Notes: generated by a model from the letters alone, not told the origin. A stretch of DNA of 64,000 bases from Promicromonospora sp049532985 (GCF_049532985.1 NZ_CP186693.1:2108001-2172000); one strand, 5' to 3'; numbered from the stretch's first letter, positions 33,451 through 42,693 are shown. A program made the numbers and translations.

Positions 33451-35033
33451 CGACGCCGGGCGCGGCGCCCGATCCGCAGGCCGTGACCAGCCGCGACGCA
33501 CGCACGGGCCAGGTCGTGGAGCTGCCCGTGCGAGAGACCCCGCCCGCTGCCCTGGACGAGGTGGCCCACCGGGCCGCCGCGGCCGCCGACGAGCTCGCCG
33601 CGTGGCCCCGCGACCGGCGGGCGGAGCTGCTGGACGCGCTCGCCGACGCCCTCGACGCCGAGCGTGACGCCCTGGTCGCCGAGGCCGACCGGGAGACCGC
33701 CCTCGGGCCTGCGCGGCTCGGCGGCGAGCTCACCCGCACGGCCTACCAGCTGCGCACGTTCGCGCACGTGGTGCGCGACGGCGGCTACCTGGAGGCGACG
33801 ATCGACCACGCGGGCGACACCCCCATGGGCCCGCGTCCCGACCTGCGCCGCATGCTGGTGCCGCTCGGTCCCGTGGCCGTCTACGCGGCGAGCAACTTCC
33901 CGTTCGCGTTCTCCGTGCTGGGCGGTGACACCGCCTCGGCGCTGGCGGCGGGCAACCCCGTCGTGGTCAAGGCCCACCCCGGGCACCCCGCGACGTCGGA
34001 GCGCGTGGCGCGGCTGGCCGAGCGGGCCGTCGCGGCAGCCGGCGCGCCCGAGGGCACGTTCGCGCTCGTGCACGGGTTCGACGCGGGAGCCGCCCTCGTG
34101 TCGCACCCTGCGATCCGGGCGGCCGGGTTCACGGGGTCGCTCGCCGGCGGGCGGTCCCTGGCCGACGCCGCCGCCGCGCGGCCCGCGCCCATCCCGTTCT
34201 ACGGGGAGCTGAGCAGCATCAACCCCGTCCTGGTCACGCCGGCCGGCGCGCGGGAGAACGCCGACGGCTTCGGCACGGGGCTCGCGGCGTCGGTGCTCCA
34301 GGGCGGCGGGCAGTTCTGCACCAAGCCGGGGCTCGTGCTGGTGCCCGCAGGCGACGCCGGGGATGCCCTGGTGGACGCGCTCGGCCGCTCCGTCCTGCGG
34401 GCGCCCGCCCTGCCCGCCCTCACGGCGGGGATGGCCCGGGCCTACGCGGACGGGGTGGCGGCCCGGTCGGCAGACGCCACCGTCGTCGCACGCGGGCGGG
34501 ACGACGTCGGGCACACCGCGCCCGACGTCGCGGCCGACGGCGGTGCGCCGCACAGCCAGGACGTCGGAACGACTCGCCCGGCCCTGCTGGAGGTCGCCGC
34601 GGGGTCGGTCACGCCACGCCTGGTCGAGGAGTGCTTCGGCCCCCTCGCCGTCGTGGTGCGCTACCGCGACGAGGCCGAGGCGGTCGCCGTCGTCGAACGG
34701 GTCGAGGGGTCCCTCACCGGCAGCATCCTCACCGGGGGTGCCGCCGACCGGGACCTGCCCGCCGCGCGCGCCGCGCTCACCCAACGCGTCGGGCGGGTGC
34801 TGTACGACGGCTTCCCCACCGGGGTCGCCGTCACCTGGGCCCAGCACCACGGCGGGCCCTGGCCGTCGACGAACACGCTGCACACCTCCGTGGGCGCGAC
34901 GGCGATCCGCCGGTTCCTGCGCCCGGTCGCCTGGCAGCAGGCGCCCCAGCACGCCCTGCCACCGGAGCTGCGGGACGGACCGGCGGTCGTGCCCGTCCGG
35001 GTCGACGGGGAGCTGGTGCTGCCCGGGACCTGA
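33441..35033 (+). CDS. NADP-dependent aldehyde dehydrogenase, 2-oxoglutarate semialdehyde type
   Basis: 530 residues. ALDH fold with general base Glu256 (YGELSSINPV) and nucleophile Cys293 (GGGQFCTKPG). The GELSSINPV and FCTKPGLV patterns and the length are typical of the NADP+ 2,5-dioxovalerate (alpha-ketoglutaric semialdehyde) dehydrogenase group rather than betaine or glyceraldehyde dehydrogenases. It is last gene of the operon and completes conversion to 2-oxoglutarate, feeding the TCA cycle. A 12-bp hairpin terminator follows. Confidence 0.9.
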   Translation: MDVTTPGAAPDPQAVTSRDARTGQVVELPVRETPPAALDEVAHRAAAAADELAAWPRDRRAELLDALADALDAERDALVAEADRETALGPARLGGELTRTAYQLRTFAHVVRDGGYLEATIDHAGDTPMGPRPDLRRMLVPLGPVAVYAASNFPFAFSVLGGDTASALAAGNPVVVKAHPGHPATSERVARLAERAVAAAGAPEGTFALVHGFDAGAALVSHPAIRAAGFTGSLAGGRSLADAAAARPAPIPFYGELSSINPVLVTPAGARENADGFGTGLAASVLQGGGQFCTKPGLVLVPAGDAGDALVDALGRSVLRAPALPALTAGMARAYADGVAARSADATVVARGRDDVGHTAPDVAADGGAPHSQDVGTTRPALLEVAAGSVTPRLVEECFGPLAVVVRYRDEAEAVAVVERVEGSLTGSILTGGAADRDLPAARAALTQRVGRVLYDGFPTGVAVTWAQHHGGPWPSTNTLHTSVGATAIRRFLRPVAWQQAPQHALPPELRDGPAVVPVRVDGELVLPGT

Positions 35034-35055
35034 CCGGGAGCCGAAGGAGGCGAGC

Positions 35056-35085
35056 GGCCCCGCGGCGCCCGGACGCCGCGGGGCC
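35056..35085 (+). terminator. Hairpin terminator of sugar-acid operon
   Basis: 12-bp perfect stem (GGCCCCGCGGCG / CGCCGCGGGGCC), 6-nt loop, 22 bp after the last stop. Confidence 0.8.
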
Positions 35086-35490
35086 GCCGGCGACCGGGGT
35101 CGCGGGGCCGCACGGCCGGGCGGGTCCACTTCACCCGCTGCCCCGGGGGCGCCCCGGGGTTCCCCGGCGTAGCGTCGCGGGTACCGCAGCACCAGGCGGT
35201 GCGCCCGGACCCGACCCGCGGCACTGCCGCGCACCGGCCCGGCGCGCCCGCCCTGGTCCGTCCCCGCGGAAGGCTCCGCGGCCGCGCGCAGCGTCGCCGG
35301 CCGCGCGGTGGGCTCCGTGGAACGCCCGCGCGCACCACGCCCGGGCGCGACCGTGAGAACTCGACGCGAGCGGCGTCCGGTCCGTCGACCCGCCCCAAGA
35401 TCGCCGGGACCCCGCGATCGAGCGAGCCACCGATCCCGTACGGCACGGTCCCACCCGGCGGCGCCCTCGCGCGGCTGGAAGGAGAACGGG
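35086..35490. other. Long intergenic region
   Basis: 405 bp of very GC-rich DNA between the terminator and the repeat-protein gene. Its open frames are Arg/Pro-rich artefacts. Only the ribosome site GAAGGAGA (about 35478-35485) is recognisable; no clear -35/-10 pair or repeat is seen. Confidence 0.5.
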
Positions 35491-36858
35491 ATGAGCTCCG
35501 AGAACCGTCGGGCCGGAGGATTGAGCCCGCAGGCCTGCGCAGTGATCCTCGGCGTCGCCGGCATGTGCGCCTGGGTGGCGCACGATGTCCTGACCGGTAC
35601 CGCGGCCGCGCCACCCGCGGCCGCGGCCACCGCGCCCGCGGGCGACGTCTACGTGACGACGCCGGGCGCACCACCGGCGGACACGCCACCGGTCGTGCTG
35701 ATGCTCGCGCCGGACGGCTCGGCCCGGCCCGCCGAGACCACCGCCGCGCCGGCCCAGGCCGCACCCGCCCCGGCCGCACCCGCCCCGAGCGCCGGGCGCG
35801 CCCGCACCGCGCCGTCGGCCACGCATACCGGGCCCCAGGCCGCACGTACCAGTGGTGCGGCCCCGCTCACGGAACCGCCGCAGGCCGCGGGCACGCCACC
35901 CCGCCCGGTGCGCTCCGCACCCGGCCAGGGGCGAACGACCGACGCCGCGGGCCCTGCGGACCCCGTCGTCGTCGTGCCCATGGGACGGGAGCCCCGGAGC
36001 GGCGGTACGCACGGCACCACCTACCAGGTGCTCGCGGCCGACGGGTCGATCGTCTACATCGGCGAGGACGGTGAGCTGGTGGCCAACACCGGCGCGGTCA
36101 CCTCCAGCGGCGTCCTCGCGCTCGGCTCCGACGGCTCGTCGCTGCGGTCCGGGCAGTCCACGACAGGGTCGCACCGGAACGACACGTTCGGCGGGCTGCT
36201 CCTGGGTTCCGGCAGCGACCGGCCCATCGCGATCAGCGGCTTCGAGGACCACTCGGTCAGCGTCGTCGGCGACGACCAGGTGGTGACCTACGACGACTCG
36301 AACGTGTTCCTGGGCCGGGACGGCCGGATCAACGCGAACACGGGCGACACCGACTCCAGCGGTCTCAACGCGGTCGACGTGACCGGGTCGGTGGTCCGGT
36401 CGGGCAACTCGGGTGACGCGGAGGACACCGAGGACGAGGAGGAGGAAGACGACGGCGAGGACGGCGAGGACGAGGAGGTGACCGCCCGGCAGAGCACCGG
36501 GAACAGTGGTGCCCACCGCGACCGGGGCGGTCCCGCCGGAGCGTTTTTCGGCCCTGTCGCCGGCCCTGTCGCCAGCCCTGCACCGGCCGGGCAGGCCACG
36601 GTCACCGACGAGGGCGAGTCCTCGGCCACCGGGCGCGGTGCGCTCGTCGTCGGGGCCGACGGGTTCGACGACGTCTCCGTCCGGAGCCGGGGTCACCGCA
36701 ACGTCGTCACCTACGACGACTCGAACGTCGTGATCGGCGGCACCGGCCCGGTCAACACCCAGATCGGGGACAGCGACACCGGGGGCGCCGTCGTCATGGG
36801 CGTGCACGGCTCGGACGTGCGGGCGGGCTGCGAGGGAGACCTCTGCTACTCCGACTGA
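35491..36858 (+). CDS. Exported protein with three VxTYDDSNV-type repeats
   Basis: 455 residues from the ATG at 35491 (GAAGGAGA upstream). No named family recognised. One membrane or signal segment (about 13-30, ACAVILGVAGMCAWVAH), then an Ala/Pro-rich spacer to about 175, as in wall-spanning proteins. Three homologous repeats follow: about 176-222, 254-306 and 392-447. Each runs strand-SNV or SIV-[IL]G-DG-N-TGD-[DT]SSG-A-GS-[VL]R[SA]G, and the last two share the exact nonapeptide VVTYDDSNV (264-272, 405-413). Repeats 2 and 3 are separated by an acidic tract of Glu/Asp (about 309-330) and a Gly/Pro linker. Two Cys (447, 452) close the protein. A beta-solenoid-like surface or periplasmic role is inference. 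Confidence 0.75.
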   Translation: MSSENRRAGGLSPQACAVILGVAGMCAWVAHDVLTGTAAAPPAAAATAPAGDVYVTTPGAPPADTPPVVLMLAPDGSARPAETTAAPAQAAPAPAAPAPSAGRARTAPSATHTGPQAARTSGAAPLTEPPQAAGTPPRPVRSAPGQGRTTDAAGPADPVVVVPMGREPRSGGTHGTTYQVLAADGSIVYIGEDGELVANTGAVTSSGVLALGSDGSSLRSGQSTTGSHRNDTFGGLLLGSGSDRPIAISGFEDHSVSVVGDDQVVTYDDSNVFLGRDGRINANTGDTDSSGLNAVDVTGSVVRSGNSGDAEDTEDEEEEDDGEDGEDEEVTARQSTGNSGAHRDRGGPAGAFFGPVAGPVASPAPAGQATVTDEGESSATGRGALVVGADGFDDVSVRSRGHRNVVTYDDSNVVIGGTGPVNTQIGDSDTGGAVVMGVHGSDVRAGCEGDLCYSD

Positions 36859-36881
36859 CCCGCACCGACGCGCGGGTCCGC

Positions 36882-36914
36882 GCCCGCCCGCCGCCGGCGC
36901 GCTGGCGGGCGGGC
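36882..36914 (+). terminator. Hairpin terminator
   Basis: 11-bp stem (GCCCGCCCGCC / GGCGGGCGGGC) with an 11-nt loop, 23 bp after the repeat-protein stop. Confidence 0.7.
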
Positions 36915-37019
36915 ACGGACCGGCGACATCTCGTCCCGGAGCGGGATAGCCCCGGCGCCGCCGTCGACCTACGCTGGAGGAGTCCCCCTTCCGCGACGAC
37001 GACGTGGCGGTGACGATCG

Positions 37020-37322
37020 ATGGTCTGGACCTTCCTGACCCGCCCGAGGCCGGCGCCCGACCCGCTGGTGACCCTGCGGCTGCAGTCGCGGCTCGGCCAG
37101 CTCGCGACCGAGCTGCGCCGCGTCGAGCAGGACCCCGGCCTGTACGCGCGCGCCCACCACTGGTTCGCGGTGCAGAACGCCTACGACGCGCTGCTGCGCG
37201 AGGCGTGCCGCCTGGCGGAGCTGCCCACCGACACGGACCCGCTGCGCGCGGACCAGCGGTCCGCCGCGGACGAGCGGCTCCGCGAGGAGCTGGAGCTCAG
37301 CGCGCGCGGCTGGTCGTGGTGA
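37020..37322 (+). CDS. Small hypothetical protein
   Basis: 100 residues, mostly alpha-helical (LVTLRLQSRLGQLATELRRVEQ and NAYDALLREACRLAELP). No signal peptide, membrane span or Cys motif. I do not recognise it. The non-repetitive helical composition, with a terminator upstream and a plausible start, supports a real gene. Confidence 0.6.
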   Translation: MVWTFLTRPRPAPDPLVTLRLQSRLGQLATELRRVEQDPGLYARAHHWFAVQNAYDALLREACRLAELPTDTDPLRADQRSAADERLREELELSARGWSW

Positions 37323-37379
37323 CGCGCGCGACGCACCAGGCCGCCGCCGGACCGGCGCAGGCCCGCCTAGAGTCAGCAC

Positions 37380-38024
37380 ATGCTCCCCTGGCTCGAGATC
37401 GCCGGCTGGGTCGGTTCCGCCCTCGTCGTCCTGTCGCTGACGCAGGCCCGCGTGCTCCGCTTCCGCTGGCTCAACCTCACCGGCTCGGTCGTGGCCACGG
37501 CCTACAACGCGATCGCCGGCATCTGGCCGTTCGTGGCGATGAACGCCGCGATCAGCCTCATCAACGTCTACTGGCTGTGGCGCCTGAACCGCGAACGGCA
37601 CGACGCCGCCGTCTACGAGGTGGTGGAGGTGGCGCCCGACGACGCGTACCTGCTGCACGTGCTGCGCACGCACGCGGCGGACATCGCGGGCTTCGCGCCG
37701 GGGTTCGTGGCCGTCCCGGAGCCCGGTGAGGAGCGGTCGGCGTTCCTGGTGCAGCGCGGCGACGAGACCGTGGGCGTCGTCGAGGTGCGCGACGCCGGGG
37801 ACGGCGCGGGCGTGGTGGAGCTCGACTGGGTGTCCAAGCGGTTCCGCGACCTGACACCGGGCGAGTTCGTGTACCGGCGCAGCGGCATCTTCGCGGCCAA
37901 GGGCTTCGACCGCGTCGTCGTGCCGCAGGCGGCACCGAGCGAGCACGCGTACCTGAACGGCGTGGGCTTCCGTCCGCAGGACGGGGCGTGGGTCCGGGAC
38001 GTGACGGCGGACAGCGGACGCTGA
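37380..38024 (+). CDS. Membrane-anchored protein with YgjV-like N-terminus
   Basis: 214 residues. The N-terminal 70 residues contain about three membrane helices (LEIAGWVGSALVVLSL, LNLTGSVVATAYNAIAG, FVAMNAAISLINVYWLW), resembling the YgjV/inner-membrane pattern. They are followed by a cytoplasmic alpha/beta domain of about 130 residues (YLLHVLRTHAADIAGFAPGF...VELDWVSKRFRDLTPGEFVYRRSGIFAAKGFDRVVVPQ) that looks GNAT-like in outline (a nucleotide-loop-like turn is not clear). The function is unknown. A 14-bp tandem duplication spans the stop codon. Confidence 0.7.
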   Translation: MLPWLEIAGWVGSALVVLSLTQARVLRFRWLNLTGSVVATAYNAIAGIWPFVAMNAAISLINVYWLWRLNRERHDAAVYEVVEVAPDDAYLLHVLRTHAADIAGFAPGFVAVPEPGEERSAFLVQRGDETVGVVEVRDAGDGAGVVELDWVSKRFRDLTPGEFVYRRSGIFAAKGFDRVVVPQAAPSEHAYLNGVGFRPQDGAWVRDVTADSGR

Positions 38025-38046
38025 TCCCGCGGCGCTGATCCCGCGG
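38019..38046. repeat. 14-bp tandem duplication across a stop codon
   Basis: CGCTGATCCCGCGG occurs twice head-to-tail (38019-38032, 38033-38046). The first copy supplies the TGA stop of the membrane-protein gene. Confidence 0.8.
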
Positions 38047-38080
38047 CCGGCGCCCGCGCCGCACCCGGCCCGGTCGTGCG

Positions 38081-38842
38081 TCAGACCGCCTCGGGGTCGG
38101 CGCCCTGGGCGGCTCGTCCCCCGTCGACGGGCAGCACGGCGCCGTTGACGAAGCCCGCCTGGTCGGAGAGCAGGAACGCGACGACGTCGGCCACCTCGCG
38201 CCCCGTGCCGACCCTGCCGAGCGGGTGCAGGGCGGCCATCTGCCGGTCCACGTCGGGGTGCTCCTGCCGGTACCGCTCGTAGCGTTCCGTCTCCACCGAC
38301 CCGAGGGCGACGGCGTTGGTGCGGATCGCTGCGGGCCCGTGGTCGACGGCGACCGCGCGGGTCAGCGCCTCGATCGCACCCTTGGCGGTGGCGTAGGGCA
38401 GGGCGCCGCGCACCGGACGCTGTGCCTGGTGGGAGGAGACGTTGACGACGGCGCCCGGCCGCCGGTACCGCAGGAAGTGGCCGACGGCGGTGTGACAGCC
38501 GGTGATCGCCAGGGCGAGGTTGGCGCTGACCGCGGCGAGGACCTCCGCGGGCGGTGCGGTGACCGGCAGGTCCTGGAAGACGGCGGCATTGTTGACCCAG
38601 CCGGCCAGGGGTGCCCGGTCCTCCGCCGCGTCAGCCGCCCGGCGGGCCGTCCCGGGGTCCGCCGCGTCGCCGCGCACGAGCGTGACGCGCGGGTCGTCCG
38701 TGAACGTCGTGGCGTCGCCGCCGGGCGGCTCCCCCGGCTCGCCCACGAGGTCGAGGACGACGACGTGGCCGTCCCGGGCCAGCCGCTCCACGACGGCTCG
38801 TCCCACACCACGACCGCCTCCGGTCACCACGAACGAGCGCAT
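38081..38842 (-). CDS. Classical SDR family oxidoreductase
   Basis: 253 residues from the ATG at 38842 (GGAGG upstream). Cofactor motif VTGGGRGVGR at about residues 5-14, NNAA at about 83-86, catalytic Ser in NVSSHQAQ, and Tyr/Lys in YATAKGA, all present, unlike the SDR at 10528. The C-terminal VNGAVLPVDGG is the usual family ending. It is probably a cytoplasmic NAD(P)-dependent dehydrogenase of unknown substrate. It is divergent from the GH97 gene at 38982, across 139 bp with a TTGACA hexamer at 38884. Confidence 0.88.
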   Translation of the reverse strand: MRSFVVTGGGRGVGRAVVERLARDGHVVVLDLVGEPGEPPGGDATTFTDDPRVTLVRGDAADPGTARRAADAAEDRAPLAGWVNNAAVFQDLPVTAPPAEVLAAVSANLALAITGCHTAVGHFLRYRRPGAVVNVSSHQAQRPVRGALPYATAKGAIEALTRAVAVDHGPAAIRTNAVALGSVETERYERYRQEHPDVDRQMAALHPLGRVGTGREVADVVAFLLSDQAGFVNGAVLPVDGGRAAQGADPEAV

Positions 38843-38981
38843 CCAGGCCTCCTCTGTGTCGCCTCCACCGACGACATCACACCTTGACACCGGAGCGCAC
38901 CCCCGAAAAACTCACGGCAGCATCCGTCTGCATCGAGGCAACCGGATCCCCAGCAGCGACACCGACGTCCGGGAGAGAACA

Positions 38982-41900
38982 GTGGATACACCTTCGCGAG
39001 CTCAGGCAGGCCGGCGACGCCGGTACAGACCCCACCACGCGGCGGCGCTGACCGCGGCGACGACCGCAGTGCTGCTCCTCGGCCCGGCGGTCGTCGCCGC
39101 CGGGGCTCCCGCCGTACCCGGCACGAGCGCCCGCGCCGTCACGGCGCAGGACCGGGCCGGCACGCTCGACGGACACCGGGTCGCGTCACCGGACCGGTCG
39201 ATCGAGGCGACCGTCGGCGTCGTGGACGGCACGCTGACGTACGAGGTCGTACGGGACGGGACCACCGCGGTCGTGGCGCCGTCGGGTCTCGGGCTCACGC
39301 TGCGCGAGCCCGCGGTCGACCTCACCGCGGGCCTGAGCATCACCTCCACCGACCGCGACGTGGTCGACGAGACCTGGACCCCGGCCTGGGGCAACGACGC
39401 CCGGGTGCGCAACCACGCCAACGAGCTGACGGTCCACGCCGTGCACGCGGCCTCGGGCGTGGAGCTCGACGTCGTCCTGCGCGTGTTCGACGACGGTGTC
39501 GGACTGCGCTACCGCTTCCCGCAGCAGGAGGCACTGGGCGACGGCGTCGTCGTGGCCGGGGAGACCACCGAGTTCGCGCTGCCCGCCGACGCCACGGCGT
39601 ACTCGATCCCCGCGGGAACGAGATGGAGCGCCGACGAGCAGCACTACCGCACGCAGCCCCTGCCCGACGTGGCCTCGGCGCAGACCCCGATCACGATGTC
39701 CCGCTCCGACGACCTGTTCCTGGCCGTGCACGAGGCGGCCCTGATCGACTTCCCGAGCATGACCGTGGTCCGTGGCGGCACGCCCGGCACCCTCGTCTCG
39801 GACCTGATCGCGCTGCCGAGTGGTGACAAGGCGGTGATCGACGTCGACGCCGACGGGTTCAGCACGCCCTGGCGCACCGTGACCGTCGGCCGCACCGCGG
39901 GCGACCTCGCCGGGTCGCACCTGATCGAGAACCTCAACCCGCCGTGCGCCATCTGCGACGTCGACTCCGACGGCGACGGCACGGCGGACACGACCGACTG
40001 GATCGACCCCGGCACGTACGTGGGCGTGTGGTGGGAGCTGCAGCGCCGCGACACGACGTGGAACGCGGGGCCGAAGCACGGCGCCACCACGGAGCGCATC
40101 AAGGAGTACGTGGACCTGGCCGCGGAGGCCGGCGCCAAGTACGTGCTGGCCGAGGGCTGGAACCAGAACGCGGGCGGCGAGTGGAAGGGGCAGGACTTCG
40201 TCACGCCGCAGGCCGACGTCGACATCGACGAGGTGCTGGCCTACGCGGAGGCGAACGGCGTCGGCTTCATGGCGCACAACGAGACGCGCGGCTACGTCGA
40301 CTACTACGACGAGCACATGGACGAGATCTTCGACCAGTACCAGGAGTGGGGCATCCACGCCCTGAAGACCGGGTACGCCACACGGTTCGAGCTGGGCGGC
40401 GTCAACCGCAGCCACTACGACCAGGAGGCGGTCAGGCACTACCAGCGCGTCATCGAGTCGGCGGCGCGGCACGAGATCTCGGTCAACGCGCACGAGGCGA
40501 TCAAGCCGACGGGGCTGTCACGCACCTACCCGAACATGATGACGGGCGAGGGCGTGGCGGGCATGGAGCAGCACAACTACATGGGCGCGGGCGGCAACCC
40601 GCCCGAGCAGGCCACCATCCTGCCGTTCACGCGGTGGATGGGCGGCCCGGCGGACTACACGCCCGGCGTGCTGGCCGTGACGTGGGACCCGGCGAACCTG
40701 AAGACCCGCGTGCAGACCACGACGACGGCGCAGCTCGCGCTCTACCCGACGTTCTCCAGCCCGCTGCAGATGCTCGCGGACACCCCGGAGAACTACGCGG
40801 AGCACGCGGACGCGTTCGACTACCTCAGGGACATGCCCACGCGCTGGGACGAGTCGCACGTGCTGGACGCCGAGCTCGGCGACCACACCGTCACGGCACG
40901 CCGCAGCGGCCCGGTCTGGTACGTCGGCTCGATCACCGACGAGCACGACCGCGCGGTCCGCGTGCCGCTCGGGTTCCTGGACCGCGGCACCACCTACGTG
41001 GCCGACATCTGGTCCGACGCCGCGCACGCGTCCTGGAAGGGCAACCCGACGGCCGTCGAGGTGAAGCGCGCGCTCGTGGACCGGACCGACACGATCGAGG
41101 CGGCCATGACGGCCGCCGGCGGCCAGGCGGTCCGGCTGCGCCCGGCCACCGCCACCGACCTCGCGGAGCTGCCCCGCTACGCGGCCCCGACGTTCCGGCT
41201 CCAGGGGTCGCCCGAGGCGTCCTACGACCCGGTCGCGGAGGTCGTGACCGTCACGGCGACCGTCCGGAACAGCGGCACCACCGTCGGCCAGGCAGGGCTC
41301 GCCGTGGACGGAGAGGCCGTCGACGGGGCCACGGGCCGCGTCGCGGGAGGCGGCACGAGGACGTTCACCGCCCGGATCCCGGCCGACGACGTCACCTACG
41401 ACGCCCGCAACGCGCTGAGCGTCGTCGACGCCGCGGGGAACGCCGGCCGGGCCGTCGACGTCGCGCTGCTGCCCTACCCCGACGCGGACCTGCTCGACCT
41501 GGTGGGCGACCGCCGTGTGGCGCCGGACCGGTCCGCGCTCCTCGTGCGGCACGCGCGACGTGCCCTGGAGGCAGCCGAGCGGCACGACCTCGCGACGACC
41601 CGGCTCGCCCTGCAGGCGGTGCGTCACGTCGCGCTCACCTCCGGTACCGACGACGTCCCGGCCGACGTCGGCGCGGCCGTCGACGCCGCCGTCGTCCCGT
41701 ACCTGGGCGAGGCCGTGGGCGTGTTCGGCGTGCTGTCGCTGGTCCGGGACGCGGAGCAGGCGGGCGCCGTCGACCACCCGACGGCAGCCGCCCTGCGCGA
41801 GCCGGCGGCGGCCGCGGCCACCCACGCCCGCACGGGCGACGCCGCCGCGCTGGCCGGGGCGCTGGACGATCTCGCGGAACGGGTCGCCAGCGCCGCGGGC

Positions 41901-42677
41901 GACGCCGCTTCCCTGGACCGGCTCCGGGCCGCCGTCGGGGCGCTGCGGGCCGAGCACGTCGCCGAGGCCGAGACCGCCACGCTGGTGGGCGGCGCGCGGA
42001 TCACCACGGAGCACCCGGGCTACACGGGGACCGGATTCGTCCGTGACCTGACCCGCACGGGAGCCGGGGTGCGGTTCACGTACGAGGCGGCCGCTCCCTC
42101 GGCCGTCGACATCTCGTTCCGCTACGCCAACGGCATGGTGGTCGCACCGCTCGACCGGCAGCTCTCCGTGTCGGTCGACGGCGGACCGGACCGGCCGGTC
42201 ACCTTCCCCAACCTGGGGCAGGACGCCGACCGGTGGCGGCGCTGGGGGCACTCCCCCGCCCTGCGGGTCACCCTGGCGCCCGGGCGGCACGAGATCCTGC
42301 TGCACCACACCGCCACCGACACGGGCAACATCAACCTCGACCACCTGCGCGTGGAGGCGACGCCGGGCGTGCGGCCCGAACCCGCGCTCCCGGCCTGGTC
42401 GGCCACGGAGACCTACACGGCGGGCGCCCAGGTCGTGTTCGAGGGATCGGTGTGGCTGGCGTCCTGGTGGACCCGGGGCGAGACACCAGGCATCTCGGCC
42501 CACGGCGCGTGGCAGGAGGTCACCGAGGCCGTCGACGGCACGGCGGTGTGGACACCGTCCCGGATCTTCGTCGCCGGCGACTTCGCGGTGCACGACGGCA
42601 GGCTGTACGAGGCCCGCTGGTGGACCCGCGGGCAGGTGCCGGGCGCCGCGGACGGTCCGTGGCGAGCCGTGGCCTGA
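38982..42677 (+). CDS. Secreted multidomain GH97 alpha-glucosidase (inverting type)
   Basis: 1231 residues from a GTG preceded by GGGAGAGA. Signal peptide about 1-45 after an Arg-rich n-region. Then the GH97 N-terminal beta-sandwich (60-330), TIM-barrel catalytic domain (about 340-620) and C-terminal beta domain. The barrel has ALKTGYAT at the retaining-nucleophile position (Gly464, not Asp), and Glu505 (NAHEA) and Glu523 (MTGEG), the SusB-type arrangement for inverting alpha-glucosidases. A helical linker domain (about 840-990) and a galactose-binding-like CBM follow. Two tandem CBM5/12-like modules end the protein (WWTRGETPG and WWTRGQVPG). It is extracellular, and its chitin-binding ends suggest fungal-wall substrates. 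Confidence 0.85.
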   Translation: MDTPSRAQAGRRRRYRPHHAAALTAATTAVLLLGPAVVAAGAPAVPGTSARAVTAQDRAGTLDGHRVASPDRSIEATVGVVDGTLTYEVVRDGTTAVVAPSGLGLTLREPAVDLTAGLSITSTDRDVVDETWTPAWGNDARVRNHANELTVHAVHAASGVELDVVLRVFDDGVGLRYRFPQQEALGDGVVVAGETTEFALPADATAYSIPAGTRWSADEQHYRTQPLPDVASAQTPITMSRSDDLFLAVHEAALIDFPSMTVVRGGTPGTLVSDLIALPSGDKAVIDVDADGFSTPWRTVTVGRTAGDLAGSHLIENLNPPCAICDVDSDGDGTADTTDWIDPGTYVGVWWELQRRDTTWNAGPKHGATTERIKEYVDLAAEAGAKYVLAEGWNQNAGGEWKGQDFVTPQADVDIDEVLAYAEANGVGFMAHNETRGYVDYYDEHMDEIFDQYQEWGIHALKTGYATRFELGGVNRSHYDQEAVRHYQRVIESAARHEISVNAHEAIKPTGLSRTYPNMMTGEGVAGMEQHNYMGAGGNPPEQATILPFTRWMGGPADYTPGVLAVTWDPANLKTRVQTTTTAQLALYPTFSSPLQMLADTPENYAEHADAFDYLRDMPTRWDESHVLDAELGDHTVTARRSGPVWYVGSITDEHDRAVRVPLGFLDRGTTYVADIWSDAAHASWKGNPTAVEVKRALVDRTDTIEAAMTAAGGQAVRLRPATATDLAELPRYAAPTFRLQGSPEASYDPVAEVVTVTATVRNSGTTVGQAGLAVDGEAVDGATGRVAGGGTRTFTARIPADDVTYDARNALSVVDAAGNAGRAVDVALLPYPDADLLDLVGDRRVAPDRSALLVRHARRALEAAERHDLATTRLALQAVRHVALTSGTDDVPADVGAAVDAAVVPYLGEAVGVFGVLSLVRDAEQAGAVDHPTAAALREPAAAAATHARTGDAAALAGALDDLAERVASAAGDAASLDRLRAAVGALRAEHVAEAETATLVGGARITTEHPGYTGTGFVRDLTRTGAGVRFTYEAAAPSAVDISFRYANGMVVAPLDRQLSVSVDGGPDRPVTFPNLGQDADRWRRWGHSPALRVTLAPGRHEILLHHTATDTGNINLDHLRVEATPGVRPEPALPAWSATETYTAGAQVVFEGSVWLASWWTRGETPGISAHGAWQEVTEAVDGTAVWTPSRIFVAGDFAVHDGRLYEARWWTRGQVPGAADGPWRAVA

Positions 42678-42693
42678 ACGAGCCGAGGCAGGC

